From NCBI GenBank assembly GCA_022648165.1, contig JALCLX010000007.1, positions 1-64,000 of the forward strand: DNA of 64,000 bases, given 5' to 3'. Source of the DNA: Ancrocorticia sp. (GTDB taxonomy: Bacteria > Actinomycetota > Actinomycetes > Actinomycetales > Actinomycetaceae). Each line of letters opens with the position of its first letter. Position 1 is the stretch's first letter. The notes under the pieces were generated by a model. It searched no databases. It was not told the origin of the DNA and saw only the letters and a list, made by a program, of their open reading frames with translations. A program made the position numbers and the translations under genes. Positions 26,924 to 35,192 of the stretch are shown here, in pieces.

Positions 26924-28141
26924 TCACTCGTGCTGTGGTTTGACCAACGACGCCGGCTGCGCCGCGGCCAGCCCAAATCTCGCATGCACGCCATCCATCG
27001 CGTCTTCGGCGATCCTCCGGCGCGGATCATCGTCAAAAGCAAGCTGCACAGCACTTCCTTCATTCACAAGTTGTTCTGCGCGCAATCCGAGTAAACGCAG
27101 GCCGCTTCCCGGAATCGCGATGACCTCCAGCATCGCTTTCGCGTGCGCATAGAGTTCTCCCGCAACGGCAGTCGGCCGTGTCATCGTTGCCGATCGCGTG
27201 ATAGTGGTGAAATCCGCAAAACGAACCTTGATGCTCACGCCGCGGGCAGTAAGGCGCTTGGCGCGAAGCCGCTTCGCCGTGTCGTGCGCCTGAGCGAGCA
27301 GGACTCGTTCAAGTTCCTCACGATCGGCCACGTTGTCGAAGAAGGTCTCTTCACGCCCAATCGACTTATCAATCCGGTTTGGTGCCACAGCGCGCGGGTC
27401 TCGCCCCATCCCCAACTCGTACAGGCGTGTCCCGTTCGCCTGCCCGAGTAATCGGACCAGGCGCGCCTGTCCGAGGTTCACCATGTCTCCCACTGTCGTC
27501 ACACCAGCACGCTCGAGCCGGGTGCGGGTCTTCTCTCCCACGCCCCACAGCGCACCTACGGGCAGAGGATGGAGGAACGCCAGCGTCGCATCTTTCGGGA
27601 CTAGCAAGAGCCCATCGGGTTTCGCATGCGCAGACGCTATTTTCGCTACATGTTTCGTGGCAGCGATTCCCACCGATGCGGGAACGCCCGCCTCTGCCCT
27701 GATGCGTGCCCTTATGCGCTGCCCGATAGCGACGGGATTGCCGAACAGTAACCGCGCCCCGGTCACATCAAGGAAGGCCTCATCTACTGAAATCTGTTCT
27801 ACAAGAGGAGTGAAATCCCCCAGGATACTCATGATGTGCTGCGAAACGCTGCTGTATCTGTCATGGCGCGGCGCCACCATGACGAGCTGCGGGCACAAAC
27901 GGTACGCCTGCCCCACGGGCATCGCGGAATTAACTCCAAAACTGCGCGCCTCATAGCTGGCCGCCGCGACGACGCCACGCTCTTGGCCTCCTACCGCCAC
28001 AGGTTTACCCTTGAGTTCGGGATGGTCCATGATCTCCACCGACACGAAAAAGGCATCCATATCGACGTGGAGAATCGGCGTTTCAGAATCGTCAGTTCCC
28101 CACGAATGGCGCGCTTGCGCGCTTCTGGGCGCCCGCGACAT
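26924..28141 (-). CDS. dinB: DNA polymerase IV (Y-family)
   Basis: 405 aa translesion polymerase. Catalytic residues are visible: HVDMDAFF with D27, and SVDEAFLD with D120 and E121. The finger, thumb (helix-hairpin-helix GVGEKTRTRLERAGV) and little-finger domains are complete. A C-terminal AVQLAF is a plausible beta-clamp binding peptide. The ATG at 28141 has GGAGG upstream; the ATG 11 codons earlier does not. A TATGCT -10 candidate lies at 28170-28175. No SOS box was seen upstream, unlike lexA and recA here. It is divergent from the gene at 28208. Confidence 0.95.
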   Translation of the reverse strand: MSRAPRSAQARHSWGTDDSETPILHVDMDAFFVSVEIMDHPELKGKPVAVGGQERGVVAAASYEARSFGVNSAMPVGQAYRLCPQLVMVAPRHDRYSSVSQHIMSILGDFTPLVEQISVDEAFLDVTGARLLFGNPVAIGQRIRARIRAEAGVPASVGIAATKHVAKIASAHAKPDGLLLVPKDATLAFLHPLPVGALWGVGEKTRTRLERAGVTTVGDMVNLGQARLVRLLGQANGTRLYELGMGRDPRAVAPNRIDKSIGREETFFDNVADREELERVLLAQAHDTAKRLRAKRLTARGVSIKVRFADFTTITRSATMTRPTAVAGELYAHAKAMLEVIAIPGSGLRLLGLRAEQLVNEGSAVQLAFDDDPRRRIAEDAMDGVHARFGLAAAQPASLVKPQHE

Positions 28142-28194
28142 AGCCCTCCTCCCCCTCGCGTCAGTTTCTAGCATACGGTCAACGGACTACCTTG

Positions 28195-28200
28195 TAGGGT
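28195..28200 (+). promoter_or_regulatory. -10 hexamer with leaderless spacing (TAGGGT)
   Basis: TAGGGT is followed by 7 bases and the GTG at 28208. This places the expected transcription start at or next to the start codon. A purine stretch AGAAGG within the 7 bases is too close to act as a normal ribosome-binding site. Confidence 0.45.
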
Positions 28201-28207
28201 AGAAGGT

Positions 28208-29005
28208 GTGAGCGATTTTCCTTCCGGCCCCATCCCTACGCGCTATTCGATTGCCGAGCTGCGGCGCAACACCGCTGATCCCAACGTGGTGACCTTATAT
28301 CTTGACGGTGCCGAATCCTCCGCATTGGATCTGAACGATCCTCACTACCTCGAGTTCGAATATATGCAGCACATGCGCTCAATTATCGATTCAGTGTGGG
28401 CCGTGCCAGCCCCTCTTCGGGTGCTTCACTTAGGGGCCGCCGCATGCGCTCTTGCGCGTGCCCTGGACGCGGACCGCCCGGGCTCGCGCCAGCTCGCCAT
28501 CGAAATTGATCCCGAACTTGCCACCAACGTACGATCGTGGTTCGATCTTCCGCCTTCTCCACGCCTGCGTATCCGCGCCGATGAAGCCCGGAGGGCTTTG
28601 GAGATGACCCACGCAACCTGGGATGTGATTGTGCGTGACGCGTTCATTCACAGAGACGTCCCGATTCAGTTGCGGACGGCAGAATGTACACAACGGGCGC
28701 ATGACGTGCTGCACAGTGACGGGATCTATGTGGTGAATTCAATCGCCACGCACGGGCTCCACCGTTTCGATGAGGAGCTTGCGACGCTTGCGTCTGTGTT
28801 TCCCCACATGCTCGCCATCGTTGATCCCTCTGTGGTGCGGGGGCATCACATGGGGAATATCGTCATCGCTGCGGGCAGGCGGCCTTTCGACGAAACGGAG
28901 ATCTCCCGCCGTATACGCCGCCTCCCGTTGCCGGCGGTGATACTGCCCGAAGATGCGTTGCGGAAACGGGCGCGTGGCGCGCGCGCACTGCACGACGTCG
29001 CCTGA
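28208..29005 (+). CDS. Spermidine synthase-like class I methyltransferase-fold protein
   Basis: 265 aa. A Rossmann core starts VLHLGAAACALARALDADRPG (about 77-97), followed by LAIEIDPELA and WDVIVRDAFIHRDVP, the segment that binds substrate in spermidine synthases. Actinobacteria carry many such stand-alone relatives (annotated as spermine/spermidine synthase or fused-type members) without proof of polyamine synthesis. No speD or speB partner is visible nearby. The GTG start is supported by the leaderless -10 at 28195. It is divergent from dinB and converges on the MFS gene with an 11-base gap. Fold is confident; substrate unknown. Confidence 0.75.
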   Translation: MSDFPSGPIPTRYSIAELRRNTADPNVVTLYLDGAESSALDLNDPHYLEFEYMQHMRSIIDSVWAVPAPLRVLHLGAAACALARALDADRPGSRQLAIEIDPELATNVRSWFDLPPSPRLRIRADEARRALEMTHATWDVIVRDAFIHRDVPIQLRTAECTQRAHDVLHSDGIYVVNSIATHGLHRFDEELATLASVFPHMLAIVDPSVVRGHHMGNIVIAAGRRPFDETEISRRIRRLPLPAVILPEDALRKRARGARALHDVA

Positions 29006-29016
29006 ACTACGCCGCA

Positions 29017-30363
29017 CTATTTCGCGATGGTGCGATACCTGTGCCATACGTCGCGAATTGGTGGCACGACGACGCCGTCACGCGCCATGTTCCTACGTAC
29101 GTAGGAGCGGGAAACCGTAACCCCAATAAGGCCAATTCCAATCACAACGCATTGCGAAGCCATCGCAACCCGGAAATCGGCGGCCGTAAACACTCCATGG
29201 GATGAGCTCGCGTCGAGGACAGATCCGATCAACCATGCTCCCAAGAGTGTGGCAACGAAGCCTCCCATGTTGACGATGCCGTTGCCGGTACCCGTTCGGT
29301 GTACATCCACGAACGTGCGGACAAAATCGAAACCGATAGCAGCACACACCGACGGAACGGAGAGCGCCAGAAGCAACAGCACTACCATCCACACGGGTTT
29401 CGGTTTTCCGATCAGAAATGGGATCCAAGCCACAACGCCTAGTATCACAGATCCATACACCATCCACGTGCGGCGCAGCGGATGAACAGAAGTGAGCCGC
29501 CCGATGATCGGGCCAAACACGAGCCCCGCAGCGGGCTGGATCAGCAACATTGCCGCTGCTCCGGCTTTGCTCATACCATTGACGACCTGGAGAAAAGGCG
29601 AGCCCCAGAGCAGTTGAAAGACCATCGGCATAAAGCCGCACGAAAAATGCGTAAAGAATCCCAACCACACCGCTGGCTCTGCGAGGACGGTGCGCAGTGA
29701 GCCACCGCGATTGCGCGAACGCGTCTGCGGATCGGGCCCTTCTGTTGGCACGCAATTGCCTGGGGCGTCCTTTACCCAGGTTGCGGCGGCAAGTGCTACA
29801 AGTGCGGCCGCACCACCTGAGGCAACAAATGCGGGTTGCCAGCCGAAATAATCCAGCACAAGAGCGAAGGGGATCGAAGAAATCACTTGACCGAGTTGCC
29901 CCACCATACCGGTGAGTTGCGTCATAAGTGGGATCTGGCGCGGCGCGAACCACCCGGGAAGCAGCCGGAGCACCGCAGTGTATGCGCTCGCGTCTCCGAG
30001 CCCAATCAAGATACGTACAGCCAGTGCCATGCCCAAGGTGTCGGCGACGCCCAGGAGTACCTGCCCTGCGGCCATGATCAACGCACCGCCGATCAAAACC
30101 GGCCGAATCCCTATCCGGTCAAGCAGAAGGCCTACCGGTAGCTGGGCACCCGCGTAAACGCCGAGCTGGATTACCGTAAATAGGGAAAGCGTGGTCGCGC
30201 TAATCGCGAATCGATCAATCGCTTCGAGGCCGGCCACGCCGAAGCTCGAGCGTCCGGCAATCGCCATCACATACACCGCAACCGCCGCAGTCCACACAAG
30301 GAACGCACCACGGTGCGTCACTGTATTAGGGCCCTCAGGCCGCGGTGGTATCGGAACCGGCAT
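29017..30363 (-). CDS. Major facilitator superfamily transporter
   Basis: 448 aa, 12 predicted helices. The loop 2-3 region GLLLDRIGIRPVLIGG follows the MFS G-x-L-x-D-R-x-G-R pattern, and the central loop is charged (about 205-225). The nearest well-known group is the anion/cation symporter and nitrate/phthalate-type MFS carriers, but no substrate can be assigned. The ATG at 30363 lies 6 bases after the PAC2 gene stop, so the two are probably one transcript. Confidence 0.85.
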   Translation of the reverse strand: MPVPIPPRPEGPNTVTHRGAFLVWTAAVAVYVMAIAGRSSFGVAGLEAIDRFAISATTLSLFTVIQLGVYAGAQLPVGLLLDRIGIRPVLIGGALIMAAGQVLLGVADTLGMALAVRILIGLGDASAYTAVLRLLPGWFAPRQIPLMTQLTGMVGQLGQVISSIPFALVLDYFGWQPAFVASGGAAALVALAAATWVKDAPGNCVPTEGPDPQTRSRNRGGSLRTVLAEPAVWLGFFTHFSCGFMPMVFQLLWGSPFLQVVNGMSKAGAAAMLLIQPAAGLVFGPIIGRLTSVHPLRRTWMVYGSVILGVVAWIPFLIGKPKPVWMVVLLLLALSVPSVCAAIGFDFVRTFVDVHRTGTGNGIVNMGGFVATLLGAWLIGSVLDASSSHGVFTAADFRVAMASQCVVIGIGLIGVTVSRSYVRRNMARDGVVVPPIRDVWHRYRTIAK

Positions 30364-30369
30364 AACACG

Positions 30370-31422
30370 TCATTCTGGATCGCGGGGATATGCGTGTTTC
30401 CCGCGCTTGCGTGCCCTGCCCTCGTTGTGAACCTCGAATGGGGGCACGGTACCGCCAGCCTTGCGCTCACGCAATGCGTTCAGACGCGCAGTGAGCCCCT
30501 GTGGGTCATATTGCTCGGGCGTATATGCTGGCGTTCCTTCAGGTGCGTCCACCTGAGCGAGGAATTGTTCGGCCGCCCGTCCAATCTCGTCCAAGGACGG
30601 CACCACGAAATCTGCCCGCGGCGCCGTGACGAAACCGGGCGTGCCGCCCTTTTCGTCATAGTCCTTCTCCAGGCTGTGAACCAGATTCGTCAGATCCTCA
30701 TTCTGATTCATGAGCTCGGACAATTCCTCCTGCTGGCTTGCGGCATCCTGTTCTAGATCTCCCACCGGCAAGCGCAGACCAGAAATACTTGTCACCATGT
30801 TGAGAGCCGCTACAGCCCCCGCGGAGTAATGGTGGCCCACCAAATACATGGGCACCCGCACGGCGATGTTGGTCATTTCAAGATCTACGCGTGAGGTCTG
30901 ATACTCGAAATAATCAGCGAATGACGATTGGAACCAAAAATCCGCATGCAGCGTCTCCTGGGACGCGTTGGGCTTTGACGACCGGACCAGCATATCCACC
31001 GGACGGGTGTGTGGCGTGGGCGATCCAATCGCAGTGAACGAATAAATATGACGTACCCCGTAGCGTGCCACGATATCCAACATGTCAGCAACGAGGGCGT
31101 CCCAATGGAAATCTGGTTCTTGCCCATGGAGATGCAGGTATGCCTTCCCCTCCATATCACGAGCATGAGAAAGCAGGATGCCATCTCTCCAGATTCCCTG
31201 AAGCTGCCCGTCTTTGAAATTGAGCCATGGCCGCATGGCCCGGTAATCCACCAGAGGATCAACGTTGAAGAGCGCAGCAGGTTCGCCATGTTGCGGTGCG
31301 AGCGCCTGCGACACGAGACGGGCAACAGCCCCTGCATCCGTCGCGGGGTCCACCAAATTCATGACCATGTATTCCACTGGCGCGTCTGGTTGCTCCGACG
31401 GGAACGAGACGTAATTGGACAC
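30370..31422 (-). CDS. PAC2 family protein (proteasome-assembly-chaperone-like)
   Basis: 350 aa. PAC2 fold core (about 20-280), with motifs such as GIWRDGILLSHARDMEGKAY and VGHHYSAGAVAALNM, then a coiled-coil-like stretch (QEELSELMNQNEDLTNLVHSLE) and a basic tail. Actinobacterial PAC2 proteins resemble eukaryotic proteasome chaperone subunits; their role in bacteria is not established. The GTG at 31422 is chosen because AAGGAGG precedes it. The longer in-frame reading runs through the promoter at 31450-31478. No proteasome gene is visible in this window. Confidence 0.82.
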   Translation of the reverse strand: MSNYVSFPSEQPDAPVEYMVMNLVDPATDAGAVARLVSQALAPQHGEPAALFNVDPLVDYRAMRPWLNFKDGQLQGIWRDGILLSHARDMEGKAYLHLHGQEPDFHWDALVADMLDIVARYGVRHIYSFTAIGSPTPHTRPVDMLVRSSKPNASQETLHADFWFQSSFADYFEYQTSRVDLEMTNIAVRVPMYLVGHHYSAGAVAALNMVTSISGLRLPVGDLEQDAASQQEELSELMNQNEDLTNLVHSLEKDYDEKGGTPGFVTAPRADFVVPSLDEIGRAAEQFLAQVDAPEGTPAYTPEQYDPQGLTARLNALRERKAGGTVPPFEVHNEGRARKRGKHAYPRDPE

Positions 31423-31449
31423 GACCCCTCCTTCCACTGGTAACCACTT

Positions 31450-31478
31450 TACATAACACTGAAAGCCCAGTGTGCCAG
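31450..31478 (-). promoter_or_regulatory. Candidate promoter of PAC2-MFS operon
   Basis: On the minus strand CTGGCA (31473-31478), 17-base spacer, TATGTA (31450-31455). Transcription would begin near 31443, about 20 bases before the GTG, leaving room for the AAGGAGG site. It lies in the 224-base gap divergent to the HelR-like gene. Confidence 0.45.
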
Positions 31479-31646
31479 GGGCTATTCCCGCGTTCGCTCT
31501 CACGCGAATGTGCCGCGCGCCAAGCTCGCGCAAGAGGAGGCGCGCAACGAGGAAAGGCAACGTGACATATTTGGCAGAAATGCCGAAAGTCCTCCCAATA
31601 GCGGATAATTGATAGTCACCTTTTGGACGTTGTGGGAGGCGTGAAC

Positions 31647-33923
31647 GTGCAGTCACCTCGAGAGCGAGCTATCGCCCATGAGCAGGCATATGTTGACCGG
31701 GCGTACGATGCGTTAGATCGCCAACGCGAAAGTTACACTGAACGGCTCAATGCGGTGCGCAGGCAGGCCGGCCAAGAGAACCCCGGCGAGCTCACGGAAC
31801 GCGATTCTTTTGCCACGCATTACGAGGACAACCTGATCCGCTTACGCAACGTGGAAAACCGCCTCGTGTTGGGCCGGTTAGATTTCGCGGATCATACCGC
31901 CGAACATATTGGCCGCATCGGTTTAAAAGACGCAAATGGCGATATCCTGCTACTCGATTGGCGCGCCCCGCAAGCGGAGCCCTTCTATCAGGCGACGGCT
32001 GCGCATCCAGGAAAGGTCGTGCGCCGGCGGCATATTCAGACACGTTTTCGGCAGGTTACCGGGGTTGAGGACGAGCTTTTGACGGCGTCCTCTGACGTGA
32101 GTGATCTCAATCTCACGGGCGAAGGTGCGCTGATGGCGGCCCTGAACCAGGCACGCGACGGCAAGATGACAGACATCGTGGCCACTATTCAGTCAGAACA
32201 GGATAAGGTGATCCGTTCCTCTTCGCGCGGTGTGCTTGTGGTGCAGGGAGGCCCTGGAACGGGTAAAACCGCAGTTGCTCTCCATCGCGCAGCGTATCTC
32301 CTGTACACCCAGCGCGAGAGATTGTCGCGCACGGGCGTACTGATCGTTGGGCCTTCCCCCGTTTTCCTGCGTTATATCGACCAGGTGCTTCCGTCCCTCG
32401 GAGAATCGGATGTTGTGAGCACGACAATGGCGGACTTGGTACCGGGGGTCACGGTGTCACGCACCGAATCAGACGCGGTGGCATCGCTCAAGGGAAAACT
32501 GATGTGGAAGGACATTGCGCGCCGGGCGGTAAAGACTCTTGAACGCCCTTTGCGCGAACCTGTACCCCTTACCATCGACGGCGTGACTATCTCACTTCTT
32601 CCCAACGACGTTGCCGAAGCGCAACGCCGCGCCCGGCGCACCGGTTTGCCTCACAATGAGGCTCGCGAAACGTATGCACGCTTCCTCGTCGACGTCGTCG
32701 CCCATCGCATTGCTGAGTCAAAGAATGTGGCGTTCGAGGACGCGGGGTGGATCCTCTCCGATGTGGTCTCGAGCGTAGACGCGCGCCGTGCCATCAACTT
32801 GCATTGGCTGCCATCGGCGGCCACCGACTTGCTCAAACGGCTCTACGCACGTCCTGCTCTGCTCAAGGAAGTCGCTCCGGAGCTCACTGCACACGAACGT
32901 GCGCTTCTCGAACGGGACAAGAGCAGCGGTTTCTCCATTGCGGATATCGCGATCATCGACGAGATTGCGGAGAGGCTTGGGCCTTTCATGAGTCCGGAGG
33001 AACGCGCACGAGCGGCAGCAAAGAAGGCCGAAGCGGCCGAAGTGAGCCGCTACGCGCAGGAGACGATTTCGCGGCTGGGAGTTGGCGGCGGAATCGTCAA
33101 CGGCTCAATGCTAGCGGACAGGGTCTCTGAAAGTGGTACGGCGGGCGCCCTCGCGGAGCGCGCAGCGACGGACCGCGGGTGGACGTACGGCCACGTGATC
33201 GTTGACGAGGCTCAAGAGCTCTCCCCCATGCAGTGGGAAATGCTGATCCGCAGGTGCCCCACGCGCTCATTTACCATCGTGGGAGACCTGGATCAATACC
33301 CCGGCGGGTCGCCGGAAGGCGGCTGGCGCACACTGCTGGGCAGGCTCGGTGAGGATCTGCACGAAGAAGTCTTGAGCGTCTCGTATCGCACTCCCAAGAC
33401 GATCTTGGAAACAGCTGGAAAAGTGCTCTCAGCAATCGGATCGCCTGTGCGCTCAGTGCGTGCTGCACGCGAACTATCCCACAGTTTGAGCTTGCACCAC
33501 ACGGATTCCGAAAATCTGGTGAATGATCTTCCCGCCATCGTAGCCAGTTTGTGCGAGCGAATGGATGCGCTCTATGGCGAAGGCGGCGGAACGCTTGCCG
33601 TAATAGCGCCCGATGCAGCTTTAGGAAGTATAGCGGACGCTCTTTCGGCTCTGCCACGCCTTGCAAGATGGACTCTCGATCCCTCCGGCACAGATGTCGT
33701 CTCCCGCATCCACGTGGTTTCGCCCCGGGCGGCAAAAGGATTGGAGTACGACGACGTCGTCCTGGTGGATCCGCTCGAAATAGCGCGTAGCGGCCCAGGA
33801 AATCTCTATGTTGCGATGACGAGGCCCACCCGCCATCTCACTGTTGTCTTCGCTGACGAACTCCCTGGGGGTATCGCGATGTGGGAATCACTTGCTGAAA
33901 TGGAACCGATCCCCCACAGTTGA
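31647..33923 (+). CDS. helR: HelD/HelR-like superfamily 1 helicase (RNA polymerase recycling ATPase)
   Basis: 758 aa. N-terminal coiled coil (RERAIAHEQAYVDRAYDALDRQRESY) as used by HelD to enter the RNA polymerase secondary channel. Then LLLDWRAPQAEPFY, Walker A GGPGTGKT at 201-208, Walker B VDEAQELSPMQW, and motifs AAKGLEYDDVVLVDP and YVAMTRPT near the end. HelD/HelR proteins detach RNA polymerase from DNA after stalling, and some confer rifamycin tolerance. The GTG at 31647 is 7 bases from GGGAGG; other in-frame starts at 31623 and 31641 fit less well. It is followed 3 bases later by serA. The alternative is a generic UvrD/Rep-like helicase, but the N-terminal coil argues for HelD. Confidence 0.85.
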   Translation: MQSPRERAIAHEQAYVDRAYDALDRQRESYTERLNAVRRQAGQENPGELTERDSFATHYEDNLIRLRNVENRLVLGRLDFADHTAEHIGRIGLKDANGDILLLDWRAPQAEPFYQATAAHPGKVVRRRHIQTRFRQVTGVEDELLTASSDVSDLNLTGEGALMAALNQARDGKMTDIVATIQSEQDKVIRSSSRGVLVVQGGPGTGKTAVALHRAAYLLYTQRERLSRTGVLIVGPSPVFLRYIDQVLPSLGESDVVSTTMADLVPGVTVSRTESDAVASLKGKLMWKDIARRAVKTLERPLREPVPLTIDGVTISLLPNDVAEAQRRARRTGLPHNEARETYARFLVDVVAHRIAESKNVAFEDAGWILSDVVSSVDARRAINLHWLPSAATDLLKRLYARPALLKEVAPELTAHERALLERDKSSGFSIADIAIIDEIAERLGPFMSPEERARAAAKKAEAAEVSRYAQETISRLGVGGGIVNGSMLADRVSESGTAGALAERAATDRGWTYGHVIVDEAQELSPMQWEMLIRRCPTRSFTIVGDLDQYPGGSPEGGWRTLLGRLGEDLHEEVLSVSYRTPKTILETAGKVLSAIGSPVRSVRAARELSHSLSLHHTDSENLVNDLPAIVASLCERMDALYGEGGGTLAVIAPDAALGSIADALSALPRLARWTLDPSGTDVVSRIHVVSPRAAKGLEYDDVVLVDPLEIARSGPGNLYVAMTRPTRHLTVVFADELPGGIAMWESLAEMEPIPHS
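33750..33761. repeat. Full 12-bp palindrome GACGACGTCGTC
   Basis: Second complete palindromic copy of the iterated nonamer, in the HelR-like gene (encodes Asp-Asp-Val-Val). Confidence 0.6.
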
Positions 33924-33926
33924 GGT

Positions 33927-35138
33927 GTGGCACGTATCTTACTTCTTGAGAACCCTTATTCTTCTGCTGACGAAGTACTGGGAAAACCTGGCAATGAAAT
34001 CATCCGCGTCCCTGGGGCGCTTCAGGGAAAGGATCTTATAGACGCACTTCAGGGCATCGACATTGTGGGCATCCGCTCAAAGACACACGTCACACGTGAT
34101 GTCATCGAGGCGTGTCCACAACTGACTGCAGTTGGCGCGTTCTGCATCGGCACAAACCAGATCGATTTGCGCGCCTGCACTGAGCATGGCATCGCCGTAT
34201 TCAATGCTCCTTACGCGAACACGCGTTCCGTGGTTGAACTTGCAATCGGCGAAGCGATTATGCTCACTCGTCACGTCTTTGAGAAGAATTCCCTCCTCCA
34301 CCAGAACAAGTGGGAGAAATCCGCAAACGGTTCCCATGAAATCCGAGGCAAGACATTGGGCATCATCGGGTACGGATCGATCGGCTCGCAGTTGTCTGTG
34401 GTTGCAGAGGCCTTGGGAATGCGCGTGCTCTTTTTTGATCTTGCGGAAAAACTGGCGATCGGAAACGCGAAGCGCGTTCGCAGCTTAGATCAGCTGGTTT
34501 CGCAGGCAGATATCGTGAGCATTCATGTGGATGGGCGGCCCTCCAATGCCGGTTTCTTTGGGCGCCATGAACTGGATCAGATGAAACACGGCTCCTTCCT
34601 GATCAACTTGTCCCGCGGTTCTGTAGTCGATATCGCTGCACTTGCCGAGAAGCTTGAAGACGGTTCGATTGCCGGTGCAGGAATTGATGTCTTCCCAGAG
34701 GAACCAAACAAAAACGGCGAACCGTTCCATTCGCCTCTCACGAAATTCCCCAATGTCATCCTCACGCCGCATATCGGCGGCTCAACACAGGAGGCACAAG
34801 AATCGATCGGCTATTTTGTGGCCGGCAAAGTGCTCGATTACTGGCGCAAAGGCTCCACGGAGCTGTCGGTCAATATACCGAATATCGCAACCAGCCCGGC
34901 GCGTTCCTCGCTCTACCGCATCGGTTGGATTCACCGGAACACGCCTGGCGCCCTGGCATATGTCAACCGTATCTTTGCGGACGCGGGTGCAAATATCAAC
35001 ACACAGATCCTGGCTACGGAGGGCGAAGTTGGTTACATGGTCACGGACATCTCCACGGATCTTCCCGAAGAAGCTGTGCAGCGTCTGAGTGACTCTCAGC
35101 AGAACATCCGATTGCGGGTACTCAAGCGCGAATACTGA
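33927..35138 (+). CDS. serA: D-3-phosphoglycerate dehydrogenase
   Basis: 403 aa. First step of serine biosynthesis, oxidising 3-phosphoglycerate with NAD+. Motifs: GAFCIGTNQIDL, the NAD-binding loop GKTLGIIGYGSIGSQ, NLSRGSVVDIAAL and the catalytic His in LTPHIGGSTQEAQ. A C-terminal ACT domain (about 330-403, HRNTPGALAYVNRIFADAGANI) suggests serine feedback. Length matches the Escherichia coli type rather than the longer mycobacterial type. The GTG start is 3 bases after the helicase stop and lacks a good ribosome-binding site, implying coupled translation. Confidence 0.95.
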   Translation: MARILLLENPYSSADEVLGKPGNEIIRVPGALQGKDLIDALQGIDIVGIRSKTHVTRDVIEACPQLTAVGAFCIGTNQIDLRACTEHGIAVFNAPYANTRSVVELAIGEAIMLTRHVFEKNSLLHQNKWEKSANGSHEIRGKTLGIIGYGSIGSQLSVVAEALGMRVLFFDLAEKLAIGNAKRVRSLDQLVSQADIVSIHVDGRPSNAGFFGRHELDQMKHGSFLINLSRGSVVDIAALAEKLEDGSIAGAGIDVFPEEPNKNGEPFHSPLTKFPNVILTPHIGGSTQEAQESIGYFVAGKVLDYWRKGSTELSVNIPNIATSPARSSLYRIGWIHRNTPGALAYVNRIFADAGANINTQILATEGEVGYMVTDISTDLPEEAVQRLSDSQQNIRLRVLKREY

Positions 35139-35192
35139 GCACGGGCGCTCTGCGACGTATGCTTACGTGTAGTTGCAAGGAAGAGAGCCGCA

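Noticed and set aside
31423..31656. Longer start for the PAC2 protein
   Set aside because: The extension passes through the promoter region and lacks a ribosome-binding site, while AAGGAGG precedes the GTG at 31422.
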